Of a DNA stretch of 64,000 nucleotides, positions 46,959-59,697 are shown one piece after another. Source of the stretch: Beta vulgaris subsp. vulgaris (Eukaryota; Streptophyta; Magnoliopsida; Caryophyllales; Amaranthaceae). Under the pieces are notes generated by a model. That model was given only the letters and a program-made list of their open reading frames with translations. It ran no database searches and had not been told where the DNA came from. A program made the position numbers and the translations under genes. Each line of letters starts with the position of its first letter. Position 1 is the stretch's first letter. The DNA lies in NCBI RefSeq assembly GCF_026745355.1, contig NC_079209.1, positions 4,200,507 through 4,264,506 on the forward strand, given 5' to 3'.

Positions 46959-47317
46959 GATCAGCAGTTCCCTAGTAATATTTCTTTCATTAATATGAGT
47001 GGAAACTAGTCTTTTGCACTAATTGCAAAAGGATGGGTCATAATGGTGAGGCATGTAAGAGGAAGGCTAATTATAAAGTTTGGAAGGCCAAACAAGTTCC
47101 TGTAGAAGCTGCTGTTAGTGAGCCTCATCAGGAAGAGGAGTTTCAGCCTGTAAGATGTCCAACTCGGAGAAGATGGGAGAATCAGATCCCTCCTGTTCTA
47201 CATATGGGTTTTGAGGCATACTTGAGATTATTAAGTCCAGGAACTATCAAAAAGATCGAAATGCTTAGTCTGCAAATTTCTTGTCCTCCACCAAATCTTC
47301 AAATGCAACAAATTTAA
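46959..47317 (+). pseudogene. DUF4283 / zinc-knuckle gene fragment, unit B
   Basis: Retains an intact CCHC knuckle (CTNCKRMGHNGEAC, codons from 47015), lost in unit A, followed by KVWKAKQVPVEAAV and a charged tail to a stop at 47315-47317. The frame is open from before the knuckle to the stop. The DUF4283 half is absent because the duplication starts inside it. Confidence 0.7.
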
Positions 47318-48487
47318 TTTTAGTTGAGTTGAGAAACTGAAATAAATACCAGAACTATAAAAAAAAAATCGAACAATGGAGGAAGAATACTTGAGATAAT
47401 TCATAGTGAAGACCCAAAAAACTTCATCGAAGAAATAAGCGCACTTAGAAAAAAACATAAATATTATCAGATCCGATATTTTCCTCAAACAATCAACTTT
47501 TAGATTCTGCCACGATCACGCATTTAAAAATTTTATAACAGTTTCAAAAAATCATTTAACCCTAATTCCTCGAAAAAACTCAAAAAAAAACACATTAATG
47601 AAGATCTAATATTTTCCTGAAAAGATGAAAATTTTAATTCAGGCAAAATAACGCATTAAAAAAAGAAAAATTAAGGCGTTCTACCAATCAACGACCTCAC
47701 TTTAGGGAAGAAAAATCGAACAAGAAAATCAATTAAAATCCCAAAATTGTAAATTAAAGATTATTCAGCGTTTGTAAAACAAATTGACACTAATTCCCAA
47801 AAAAAGTCGACAAAAAAAAACAAAATTATAAATTTTGCCACCACCACACATTATGAAAAAGATTAAAAATTTACCTAGAGTAAAGGAGCTCAACGACATG
47901 ACGTTTAGATTTTGACTAAATAAGTCGTCGGAAAGTGAGAGTGAAGGACACACTTAACTGAAAGTGACGATTCATTAGGGAGACGCTTTCGGAGGAGTTG
48001 ACGTGGAGATAGAGTGCGAGAAGAGTTGCAGAAATCGTCATCCATGTTTGAGACGAGTTGGGGAGAGAAAGGCGTAAGGGAGATTGGTTTTGTCGGCTGG
48101 TGAGAGAATGAGAGATTGAAAGTATGTTTGGTGAAAGTCCAATAAATATAAAACGGGGAAAAGTGGGCTGAGCTTAGTGATATGCGTCGACTCCTAAAGC
48201 CCATCTGACGCATTTCGCTTCAAGGCTCCTATATTTTGGCTCGCAAATTTACCACCTCAAAGACCTGTATCACACCATGGGACAGTCCGACGCAAATGGT
48301 CTTAACCAGCTGCGTCGCGTGCTCCTGAACATCCGACACAAACCTTTTTTTTTACTCATTTGTTGCGACTATTTGCGTCGGACCTTCGTCAACGTCCGAT
48401 GCAAATCGTTTGTTTATGAACGTGTGCTTCAGTCTTTCTTATGTTCGACGCACATAGGGTGACGCGAATTGTCATTTTCTACTAGTG
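47250..48487 (+). mobile_element. CACTA-like remnant, copy 3 (unit B)
   Basis: Near-identical to 23611-24853, with the same right end at 48487 followed by ATA. Confidence 0.6.
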
Positions 48488-48559
48488 ATATATTCGTAAA
48501 TATCCTTTTTGTTTCTTTCCAACTCCTATACTTTTATATTTATGACTTATTAAATTATA

Positions 48560-48907
48560 CTCCATCCGTCCCTAAATACAGTTCTCATTTCCCTTTTTTC
48601 ATGTTAATTTATGCCAGTACTAGAATCTAAGAGGGATAGTAAAGATTTTTTTGTTTATTTAAATAAATGTAGTATGGGAAAAGGTGATTTTAGGAAAGAG
48701 AATGGGGAATAATTAGTGAAATAGCATTAATTGTAACATTTTGGTTGAAAAAACAAAGAAAAAACCAAAATTCAAGAAGCAAATAAATGATGGGACACGA
48801 TTTTTCTAGACAAACTACGAAAAAATGTGGAACTAAATATGGAAATGGGAACTATATTTTGGGATACCAAAAATGGAAATGAGAACTATATTTTGGGACG
48901 AAGGGAG
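48560..48907. mobile_element. Stowaway MITE, 348 bp (unit B)
   Basis: Counterpart of 24926-25273, with TA at both ends. Just to its right unit B lacks about 540 bp that unit A keeps. Confidence 0.9.
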
Positions 48908-49581
48908 TAGTACATTTACACTTGCATTGTGTATTGTGTATTGTGTATTGTGTACATGCTTGTTATTTTATGGTAAACGAAAATACTTCCTTGCTTACAT
49001 GAGGAAAAAACTACTGATAAATTGTTTCAAATGCTAATTTTGTGATGGCACAATATGTCAATATTGGTACTTTCATCTTATATTTTGTTTTTGGATCAAG
49101 TTCTTCAACATGTCGTCCATCGAATTAAGCTTTTTTTGGGTCTGATCTTCCATCAATTTTTTTTTCCTCTAATGATGAGAAATAATAATAGTTAAGCAAA
49201 AACATATTAAATAAGATCATGATTAACAAACATTACATTAAAATTCAATTAGAAATACAAGCCAAGAAGAAATTGAAACACACTTCCAAATGAAATACAA
49301 ACGATAAGGCTAGGCAAATATTATGATATGAAATCATTAGTGTATCTTGAGCATATATGAAAGTGATCCAATCTCATTTAGTAGAATAACAACTTCAAAT
49401 ATTATGATAAGAAAAACTTTGTCTTGAGATTGGACCCAACTTTCATATAATTCAGTGATAAACAAAAACAATACCTCAAACATATATTTGCCTATGTTAT
49501 TATAAACTTGAAATTAGAGAAAACCAATAAATGGTGGGCAAGCAATGTATAATGCTTCATAGATGGTAGATTGTGACCATC

Positions 49582-52047
49582 TTAACCTTCAGCATCATTG
49601 ATTATGAAGATGGAATTAAAATGAACTTTCACATCCAAACTTCCTCCTTCAAAAAACCTGTTTGTCGAGCTAAAGACCTCATTTCCTTTAATAAATTCAG
49701 GAAAACCAGATGAAACCTTAGAATGTGTGAACCAGTCAATTACTGCAAGAAAAAAAAGTTTATTTGTAAATATAGGATGAAAACTGAAAAATCCCTGAAC
49801 CAATAAGCATAAAGATTTAATAATTTTAGTACAGACGCTGTTGTCTATCGTCTTGGATAGACGTACTTGTTTCCAAAGACACATAATATTAAGCAATAGT
49901 GTGAAGGATAAATGAAATTTACAAATACTAATTTAATTAGGGTAAAGAAAATTGAGCGTGAAATTATATAAAAAAGATGAACTTACAAGGTTTTTCATTA
50001 GCGTATGCTCCGGTGTATTTGTTTAAAAGACTAAGCTCAAAATTAACAAGCATGGTGTTTCCATTTGAGAGCTTGTCATTGTCCACAAGTACCAAATATA
50101 GGGAAAAATGAGTGCCATTTCCAGATCCATATCCTTCACGATATAATTGTAGTTTCCTATACATATATTATATGTTAAAGTTAAATTTAAAAGAAAATAT
50201 ATAGTACCAAAAAAACAATGGAAAATATAGTAATAATTATAATGTACGACTTGTATGTAGCACGAATCGACAAAATTATTTTTGAGAAAATTGGGAAGAT
50301 AATAATTTTCATTAATACGCACCAAGTGTAAGGTTCACCGTCGAAGCTAGTAACAAATGTGATATTAGAATCAACTGGTTCAGGAGTGTTGTTATCGAAA
50401 GGTCCTAGTTTGATAATATTAAATGTACTTCTTGAAATGGTGGTGACATGAGACATCTTTGAGTAATGAGGTTCAGTGCTGGTAATAGAAATCTCAGCCC
50501 CAATGGTGCAACTGTTGTCAACATAAAATCCATTGTCTGGATTCTTAAAATGTTTGAACTCAAGAGCTTGTGCAATTCCCCATTCTTTACCGCGAACATC
50601 AAAATGCTTTTCTCCCAAATCTGCATCACACATATTATATTTCGGTACACATATACTTCATTCGTTCTGAAATAAGTGAAACATTTTTACGGATCTGGAT
50701 CAGCTCTAAGATTCATTAACATGCTAAGTACATGAACTTAGCAGTTGATTTTGGGGTTTGCTAGTTAAAACGCCCACCAATTTGCAAACTCAATCCCTTA
50801 AAATTAAATCCTTTTGACTAACAGAAAGTTTGCAGTCCTTCTTTCTCACTTGTTGGATCATTTATTACTTAATCAATAACATTTCAAAACTATATATAAT
50901 TTATAATTTTTTTTTTTGCTTACATAGCTAAAAATATTAGTATTAATTAGATTTCATCGGAATGTAAAAATGCGACAGGGTGAAATGCATATTGCACGTT
51001 TTGGATGATATAATTAATATGCAAATATTCATGTTTTCCTAGCCTTGACTCTTGAGGGTAGATTTGAATGCTAATCACTCAAGGCCCATGGCCATAAGAA
51101 GGGCAAAAAAAATCAAAATAGCGTATATATACTGTTTTAATTCATATTTTACTTTTATATTTGTCACAACATACTTTGACCATTAATTTCTTGAAGTACT
51201 CTTATTATGTTAGGGAAAATTCTTAAACCTAACAAAAAATTTACATCCTCTCACATTCTCTACCTATATATTCATGTGCTAAGTACATGAGGGAGGTCAA
51301 TACGAGAGGATGTACACTTGGGTACAGGATTAATGAGTTTCTTTATCTCTAGCTATTGCATTATTATTGTTCCTAAAGTAAAAGGAGCGTACCTTCAATG
51401 ACTAGATATTCACCACTAGTTTGATCTAATATGAAAAATTTGATGGCGACATTAATTTCTTTGTTTCGACCCGCACTATTTTTTTGCCTCTTTACGTACA
51501 TGGAAATGTATCCTTTGCCACCTTTTGCCACATTCCCTTCAGGATAGAAGCACATAGTCCTGATCAATTAAAAATAAATAGTAGATCAGTGAAAAGTAAA
51601 CATTATGTGCCCTAAACATGTAATAAAAATTAATGCAACTAAGTGTGATTATGAATCTTTCAACTCAAACATTTATGTGCCTTAGACCCTTATAACTATT
51701 ATTTATAAATAGAGGAAGTACCATTTTTCATTTCCAGTAGAAAATTCTGGTGTCTCAAATGAAAACTTGTTGGCTTTTTTAAGTGATGCCACAAGCTCAT
51801 CATACGATTCAATTTCGAAGATGAAGTGGCAAGGCCTTCGTGATCTGAATGTTCGAACTGGTTTACTTGGATCAGTGAAGTCGAAGTCGTAGTTCCCTGA
51901 ATATTATATTCATCATTCATGGTAGAATATGACCACGTAATTATATTAGGCAACAATTAAAAACATCCATAGTAGACGATAAATAAATAAATAACATGAT
52001 ATTTAAGATGTAATAAAATGAAACATACTGCCTTTCCATTCTTTCAT
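49582..52047 (-). CDS. MATH (TRAF-like) domain protein, copy B
   Basis: Exons 52047-52029, 51896-51722, 51559-51393, 50620-50323, 50156-49987, 49742-49582. The exon lengths are identical to copy A (19, 175, 167, 298, 170, 161) and all GT...AG sites are kept. 329 residues, two MATH domains as in copy A. Three replacements were found relative to A: T276P at the end of exon 5, and L299V and D325N in exon 6. Introns differ by small indels; for example, the intron 3 acceptor side has lost several bases. An open frame with so few changes means either recent duplication or retained function. Role as for copy A: probable protein-interaction adaptor, partner unknown. Confidence 0.88.
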
Positions 52048-52156
52048 GGTGGAATGAGTGAGTTAGTTTGCACAAAGTGTGAGAGAGAGAGTTGACAATG
52101 CGACAACAGTGTGTTCCTTGTCTTAATTGTGTGGAGAACTGCAAAGGGTGAAGCCG

Positions 52157-52164
52157 TTTATATA
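52157..52164 (-). promoter_or_regulatory. TATA box of MATH gene copy B
   Basis: TATATAAA on the minus strand, the same place relative to the ATG as in copy A. Confidence 0.65.
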
Positions 52165-52486
52165 GAGTGATCAGTAGCTAGGGAGTGGTTGAAGAAATGA
52201 TTAAAAATTAAGATTACTTGACTTTAGAGTATTGTCATTTTTTAATCTCATATTGATCAATATTACAACTAGTTCTAGTTTTGTTACACTTGAGCCAATA
52301 ATAATACAATAATGATAGGTACTGGGGTTCAAACCTCAATCTTGTAATATGGCCATTGGCCTTGAACCATATCATTAATAACATCCCAAATTATCAAATA
52401 ATAATAATAATAATAATAAGACAATTCTTAAGCGTTTGAGTTTCGAATCAAAAATGAAAACCAAGGTGGTACAGCTTTGGAACTTG

Positions 52487-52735
52487 ATACCTTACATGTG
52501 TTTGGTTTTGTTAATGAATATTTTTCTTTTATTTGATACCTAGAGCTATTGATATAAGTTATACCCACTCTATCCGCCTTGGGTTTCTAATTCCCTTACC
52601 TTATGGATTTCAGTTTTGGGTTTTAAATCTATCAATTCATTGAAATAAACACTAACTATGAGTTTTGCTTATTCTAAACACATACCTCATACCAAAGTCA
52701 TATAAACTAAACGATTTTGCGAGCGTTTAGCGTGT
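52487..52735. mobile_element. MITE-like element (unit B)
   Basis: Counterpart of 29399-29640, with small indels. Confidence 0.45.
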
Positions 52736-52866
52736 TGGCCGTGTCTTACTATATTAGGATTTCTGAGCATGTCAAGGAAGTATGAAAAAAGTATTATCTT
52801 TAAGAAGGTATTGCATATGATGCAAACTAATAAATTAGTGTTGTTGTAAAAATGTTATATTTGATA

Positions 52867-53116
52867 CTCCCTTTGTTTTCTCTAAAGTTATCATTTTTTT
52901 GTGCATTTTTGAATGTACTTCTTTGAATTTAAATATCTTTCCTTATATATTAGTAAAAACTATAACGATTGGATATTAATAAAGTACTAATTGAGACGAA
53001 TAAAACAAGACTCTACATGACTATATTTTTTTCTTATAAATTGAGAAAAATTAACAATATTTTTTCTAAGTATGAATAGTGTCATGATGCCAAACGAGAG
53101 AAAAAAAAAGAGGGAG
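52867..53116. mobile_element. Stowaway MITE, 250 bp (unit B)
   Basis: CTCCCTTTGTTTTCTC...GAGAGAAAAAAAAAGAGGGAG between TA dinucleotides. Counterpart of 29779-30024. Confidence 0.72.
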
Positions 53117-53932
53117 TACTAAAGTAGAAAATTATCAATCATATAAATGTTTTTATTTGATATTGAGTAGGACATAAGGAATAAGAATTACAATAAAGAA
53201 TATCATATATAATAGCTAATCGCCTAATCCCCAAATTTACATGTTTAGATAAGAACAAGTATGAACCTATGGAAGGGACTTGAAAGGTGCAAAAATGGAT
53301 TAGAAATACTACTCTTATGTTTTGCGATGCAAACATTGAATCTCTATAGAACATTCAAAAGGCACTCATTATTTTCCATCTCTCTTGCGGTCTCCAAATA
53401 AATTTTCACAAAAGTTCTCTAATTGGAGTTAACTTTCCCCCTTCGTGGCTTCATCATGCGGCACGTTTCCTTCATTGCAAGATTGGCACTATTCCATTTA
53501 CCTATTTGGGCTTACCCATAGTTGGAAGCCCCTCTAGGATCCAAGCGTGGGATCCCATCGTTGAAAAATTATCAAAGAAGCTTGCATCATGGAATGGCAA
53601 GATGCTTTCAATAGGGGGGGAGATTGACTCTCATCAAAGTATCATTATCGAATCTACCTCTCTATTTCATGTCGATTTTTCCCATTCTGAAAGACGTGAT
53701 TGAAAAGATAAACAAAATCACTTGAGCTTTTTTATGGTGTGGTGAATTGGAGAAGAAAGGTATTCCTATGGTCTCATGGGACATGGTCCAACTTCCCAAA
53801 TCAATGGAAGGTCTAAGCATTGGGAATATTCTGCCTAAAAACCTTGCGCTGCTTTTCAAGTGGCTATGGAGGTACGTTAGTGATCCCTCACCTCTTTGGT
53901 GCAATGTCGTTACAATGATAAGAGGTTTTTAG

Positions 53933-55630
53933 TGTGTCGTTAAAACACCAAAAATTACTTTCCAAACAATATTTCCAAATCCTAACAAGCAATATTACCA
54001 AGAAAATAGTAAGGGCAAGTTAAGGGTCGGTCCACTGGGAAAATGGGATTAATTAAAGTCTGTCAAGTCCAGACTACCTAATTGAATGGTATTTGGGGAT
54101 TTGAAAGAAGTTTGGTAATAATTAAGACTAGCTAACTAGCAAACAACAAGAGTTAATTTATCAAATAGGAAGTCACTAGGGTTAAGGTTACTAGTATGAA
54201 TAAGAACGGACAATGATTGTTGATGCGATTGTGAAGAAAATGAGACGATCATGCAAGGTTTAGTTTCCCTCTAAAATACTCGAGTCCTCTCTCGAATGGT
54301 CCTCAAGAATAATCACTTAATCAATCAACTAAATCCTCTCTCGAATGGTCTTTAGTTAATTGATTAAGAGATTCAATAAATTCGGAAAACCCCTAATAAA
54401 GGACCCCCTTAATTTCTACCCAATATCTTGGCATAGAAATTAAGTTGATTCTCGGGGATGATAAAAGAGTTCAAAATTCGATTTAAGATATTTGATTCAA
54501 AATACCAAAGTATAAATGTGATCAATATCTATCCTAAGGTTTCGATCAAAACACCAAGATCAATGCATAACTTTCGTTAGAACATCATAATCTCATCAAC
54601 AAAACATTTTAAACCCTAATTCATACTTTCACCCTAACCCTAGATATGAAACTACTCACTAATCATGGATTCTAAGCAATTAAACATAAAATCTATGACT
54701 AATCTAAGGCTAAACATGATTAAAAGATAATTAAACTAATAGAAATCGCAATTATAAGAATATGAGAATGAAGATCTAAGAATAACTAAGAGCAAGAACA
54801 AACACGAAAATAATGAAATAAAAACTGAAACTTCAAATTAAATTGAATGGAAAGTACCTTGAATGTTATCGGAATCACAAACTATGATTAATAATCTCAA
54901 ATCTCAATAAAACTCAAGTGTTTATCTCTCTAGTATGAACCCTAAAAAATACTCTCTAAAAACTAGAATAAAGCATTTGTTCCAACTAAAAATAAAACTA
55001 TATCGTTTTTCATGAAGGCTCGATTTTTTTCTTTCCGGAAACGAAGGGTGTGGGCACACCCAACAGAGGTCAGTGCGCACCAAAATCAGGTGCGGGCGCA
55101 CCTCACCCAGCTGCCTCAAACTTGGATAGTTCAACTTAAAACGAGCATAACTTCTCCGTTTTATATCCAAATCAAGCTTATGACCAGTCGTTGGAAAGAT
55201 ACCGAAACTAGGTTTCACTTCCAACTGGAATTACCTTCATCCGATTTGTGGTATGAAAGTTACATCCATTTGAAATTCTTTGTTCAAGATTATATCGTGC
55301 AATGTTGTGCTCCTTTGTGCGAGCGGACATGGGGAATGGTGCAAGCGCACCATTTCTCAATATGTGCTTTGTTTTCATTACTACCTTTTCCAACTAAACA
55401 AACCGTATCCATCTTAGTAGTTTCACCTATATCAAGAACATGGCAAAACAAGGTGAAAGCAAATGTACTAGAAATTCGGTCAAAAATGACTAAAAATCTA
55501 GCAAAATGTCACTATGATCAAGTGAATGAAATAGAAGGGGAAAAGGAGAAGAAGGAGGGAATAAAGGGGAGAAAGAGGATCAAAATGATCTAAAAGGAGT
55601 CCATATAGTACGTTTGAAATGCACTTATGA
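53933..55630. mobile_element. Unclassified 1.7-kb insertion in the LINE (unit B)
   Basis: Counterpart of 31773-33487, inserted at the same LINE position before the duplication. It holds a 193-codon frame (55012-55593) without recognisable domains; the matching frame in unit A begins at a different Met. Confidence 0.55.
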
Positions 55631-57089
55631 TACAGCTACATACAAATACTCCTCATCCCTTACCATCTTGGACCTCAAAGTTCCAAAAAACAGGTGGTCC
55701 GTGGCGAATGATTTGCGCCGCCATGCTGAAGCAAAGTCACTGGTATTAAATGGATTCCGAAAGTCAATCGGTAATGGTTTAAATTCATTATTTTGGCATG
55801 ATTCTTGGCTATGTAGCTCTCCTTTGAAAGTAATGTATCCAAGGCTATTCTCAATAGCTATTAATCAAGATGCACATGCAGCCTCATATGGCTTTTGGTA
55901 GGGTTTCAATTGGATATGGAGCTTCTCTTGGAAAAAAAGAATTGAGTCCCCACGATGCTGCTGAAAAATATTGCTTAGATTCGTTGCTGCATCAGGTCTT
56001 CGTGGATCAGGATACAAATGACAAGCTAATTTAGGCCCATAGCAAACTAAGCCAATTCTACACCAAATCCTTTACAAAATAATCACTCAAGCCTCCTCTT
56101 CATTGTGACGTAGTTAAGGGTGTCTGGAAAGGACTTGTGCCACATTATTGAGGTCTTCGTGTGGATTGCCCCCCTTGGCAAAATTAATACACGGCACAAG
56201 CTAGCATCTATTGGTATCATACCAATTGATCAAGATGTATTCCCTCTTGTCTCTCAAGCCCGGAATCAAGTGATCATCTCCTTCTCCACTGTGTTGAATA
56301 TACACAATTACGGGTGTGTTGGTTGAACCTATGGGAGTATAAAGGGTTGTTCCCAAGTAGTATAAAAGATGCATTTGCTCAATGGAAATTTCTGGAAAAA
56401 AAGAATTAGTTTTTTTCTGAAAGTATGGGTTGCCTCCTTTTTCATCATAGTATGGACGATATGGAAGGAAAGGAACCTCAGAATCTTTGGTGACTCATCC
56501 TCAACCATCAAAGATCTTCAAGACATGGTGCTTCTTAGAATCGGATGGTGGATTAGTGGATGGGAGGATGGCTTTCCACATATTCTCCCTCCGATGTTCA
56601 AAGGAATCCTCGGTGCTTGGATTGGAGCGGCGGTCCTAGTGAATCAGGTACTATAATCCCTAAACCATCTTATATTCCATGGTCTCCCCCAAGCATGAAT
56701 ATTCTCAAGTGGAATGTCAATGCTTCAGTTGCATTATCTGATTCATGTACGACAATTGATGGGGTGTTGCGAAATCATTGTGGGAGTTTTATGTGCCTAT
56801 TCTCATCTCCCATCCCCTTCATTGAGATCAATTGTGCTGAAATACTTGCTATTCATAGAGCAATCTTAATATCTCTTCATAGCAATATAATTACGCAAAA
56901 GGAGTGTGTCTCCTCCTTGAATCTGACTCGGAAAATGCAATGTTGTGGTGCAATAGTGAAAGTGGTGGACCATGGAACATGAATTACCATCTCAATTTCT
57001 TGAGAAGTGCCCGAAAAAACTCCTTAAACATTTCGATAGCCCAAAAAGGAAGAAGCTCCAATTTTGTGGCGGATGCGCTTGCTAAATAA
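55631..57089 (+). pseudogene. LINE ORF2 C-terminal relic with RNase H
   Basis: Reads TATYKYSSSLTILDLKVPKN and RWSVANDLRRHAEAKSLVL, then a degraded zf-RVT-like part (VFVWIAPLGKINTRHKLASI) and RNase H (ILKWNVNAS, INCAEILAIHRA, LLESDSENAMLWC, FVADALAK). The usual first Asp of RNase H (KWNVDAS) is Asn. Several frameshifts. Confidence 0.8.
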
Positions 57090-57465
57090 GGATTGAGGCG
57101 TCAAGATAAATTCATAGCGTGGCTTTAAAATGTTATGTGGTCGGGTTTTGGTTCTTGATTCATCCAGCTTTGTAAGCATCTGAAGGAAATGATTGCTAGT
57201 GCCTGCGTGCACTATTTGTTTAAGTTTATTTCATTATTTATACCAGCAGGTTTTATTTTCATTGTATGTAATAAGCTCCTTGTATTTGAGACTTGGACGT
57301 AATTGTTCTATGGAGGGGGACTCCTCTATATAGGGTGTGCTTGTACACTATTAAAACTTCGCCCACCTAGTGGGGGAATACCCTATTTTGAGTAGAGGTC
57401 TTTTCCATTGTGATTTAGTTAATGAAACGAGACTCCTAATTTATCAAAAAAATAAATAAGAACAA

Positions 57466-57929
57466 CAATTAGAATTTCTGAACCTAAACATAACATGATT
57501 TATGCTTTCGAGCCAGATCCATATGTTATATACTTATTGAGCTTAATTATGAGAAGGAACATTTTATTGATTACTCCCATAATAAAACTCGTGCATATAA
57601 AGGATTGGGTTTTTTTAAAAGCAAAGGATCCGCATTGTCAATGATAATCAATCTAATTTACAACCGAACTGGATTACTATTTATAATTAAAAACTAACAA
57701 TAATAAAAAACACTCAACAATAACATAACATAATTCAGAAAATCAAATTTTAATAGGGAAAACATAAAATTTATTTATAGATGAACAAAATTAATATCTT
57801 CGGATCTAAACATATATATAAGAGGAATTTTTCGAAAGAATAGAGAGCTCTCCAAGATTTTAAGAGCTTAGAGAGCACCACATAATCGTGCCGGCCATGT
57901 CATTATATTAAATTTTATATTTAAAAAAT

Positions 57930-57930
<1 letters not shown>
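57466..57930. other. Non-coding stretch (lost from unit A)
   Basis: AT-rich sequence between the LINE and the TA microsatellite. No counterpart in unit A, where LINE is joined directly to Copia sequence. Confidence 0.6.
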
Positions 57931-58006
<76 letters not shown>

Positions 58007-58110
58007 TATATATATTATAATATATATATATTATAATATATATATATATACACATATATATATACACATATATATATACATATATATATATACATATATA
58101 TATATATAAG
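57931..58110. repeat. (TA)n microsatellite
   Basis: Alternating TA with acatat interruptions. The Tyr/Ile frames are artefacts. Confidence 0.95.
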
Positions 58111-58158
58111 GAGCTTTTGATAAAGGAAAATAAGAGTTTGATTTTGAATAAACAAACT

Positions 58159-59476
58159 TGTAGAAATAAACGTAACTTTTTGCGGAAATTCAAACTTAAG
58201 CAAATAAACAAGCTAAAGGAACAAAAAGGATTTTTACGAGGAAAAACTTCTTGGGCCCAACAAGAAGAAACAACCTCGACCACTAGGGATTTTAAACTTA
58301 ACTCTTTCACTAATTAGGCCAAACAACTTTGTTACAACCTAATTCTACTCACGAGCCTCACCTTGAGTTCCTAAACTCAAGATCCTGAACCATTGTTCCC
58401 TTAACAACAGTTCCTCTCAGCTTCACTCAAAGTTTTCTCACTTTTACTTGCTTCACTCAAAGCTTCTCTCGTACAGAACTTCACTCAAAGTTCCATTACC
58501 CCAAAAATCGAAATACAATTGATCGAATACGCTTAGTGGAATTAGAGTAAGAAAGTAAAGAACAAATGGTTTTTATGAGAGAATGAAGGCACTGACACTT
58601 TAATTAGTTAAACTCACTAAATCACTTAGTCAGGCACAATTTGGAACTTAATTTGACATTAAAATTTATAGTGGTAGTAATTTAGAACGTGGGATTAAAA
58701 CATGTATTTGTTAAAAACCATTATCCCATGATGTTCCTTACTTTGAGGAACACGTTCCTCAAACATCCCATGATCTCCATGATCACTGTTAAACGTGGGA
58801 GTGTTTTTTAGTTACTGCTCCTTAATTTTAGCAACCACTTTAAGCATTACTCGAAAATCTGATTTAATTAAAAACATATTAATTATTAAATCTGAAATTA
58901 AATAATTTTCATAAAGATATTATCTTTTAGTTACTTTCGTAAAAACCGAAAAATATTTTTATTATCTTTGGAAAAATAAAATCTTTTCCTTAAAAATATT
59001 TTCCATAAAATCATATTTTTCCTTAAATAAAACGATTACCTACATTCTAGGCACAATTTTCTCAACTGCCATCAATGTACCGTTGTAATTCTTCAACCTA
59101 AGTCTAGTTCCTTTTAATTTGTTAGTTCCTTTAACTTATAAGTTTATCGCCAGTTCGTCTTTTCCTTACCAAAGGAACAAACTATCATTCTCATTCAAAA
59201 CTGACATAGTTCCTTACCATCTTTACTCGTTCCTTTACAATGGAACTAAAAATAAAAAACCTCGCTTTAGTCTTCTTGCTCCAATGCTGCCTCAGTATCA
59301 AATAGAGAAACATGTTCACTTAGTCTTCAAAATCCAAACTTGATTTCTTCCTCGACTTAGTATTCTCTTTGTTCCTTTCAATGATACCTTGAAATTCACT
59401 CACTTAAACAACTTCTTAGTCCAATACTTATTTTGCATCATTGTTCCTTTGTCATCATCAAAACTAGGGTTCAACA
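58159..59476 (-). repeat. Copia LTR, 5'-clipped copy (unit B)
   Basis: Counterpart of 37661-38973. The first 44 bp on the plus strand, the primer site and the whole internal region are missing, replaced by the TA-rich segment. Confidence 0.85.
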
Positions 59477-59599
59477 AACCTAAATTATCGTACTATGTAA
59501 ATTGACTATAACTTTAGCTACATAATTTTTATATTATTGGAGGGTGATTGAAATATGATTCAAAATAAAATATATATTATTGGAGTGCTTTTCTTATTA

Positions 59600-59664
59600 T
59601 GATTATATATATTATTATATATATATATATTATATATATATAATAATATATATATATAATATAT

Positions 59665-59697
<33 letters not shown>
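59600..59697. repeat. (TA)n microsatellite, left of the fold-back element
   Basis: Expanded TA run. A shorter run stands at the same place in unit A (39100-39122). Confidence 0.9.

Larger units (their letters stand above)
53259..57455 (+). mobile_element. 5'-truncated LINE with complete 3' end (unit B)
   Basis: Target duplication ATAAGAACAA at 53249-53258 and 57456-57465. It has an A-rich tail ('atcaaaaaaataa') and ORF2 relics in order: reverse transcriptase (53290-53925), 1.7-kb insertion (53933-55630), linker and zinc-binding region (55640-56350), RNase H (56695-57086), then 3' untranslated sequence. It gives the full 3' structure that unit A has lost. Confidence 0.85.

Noticed and set aside
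47765..48213. Minus-strand frames in the CACTA-like copy 3
   Set aside because: Short, without domains, and differently interrupted in copy 2.
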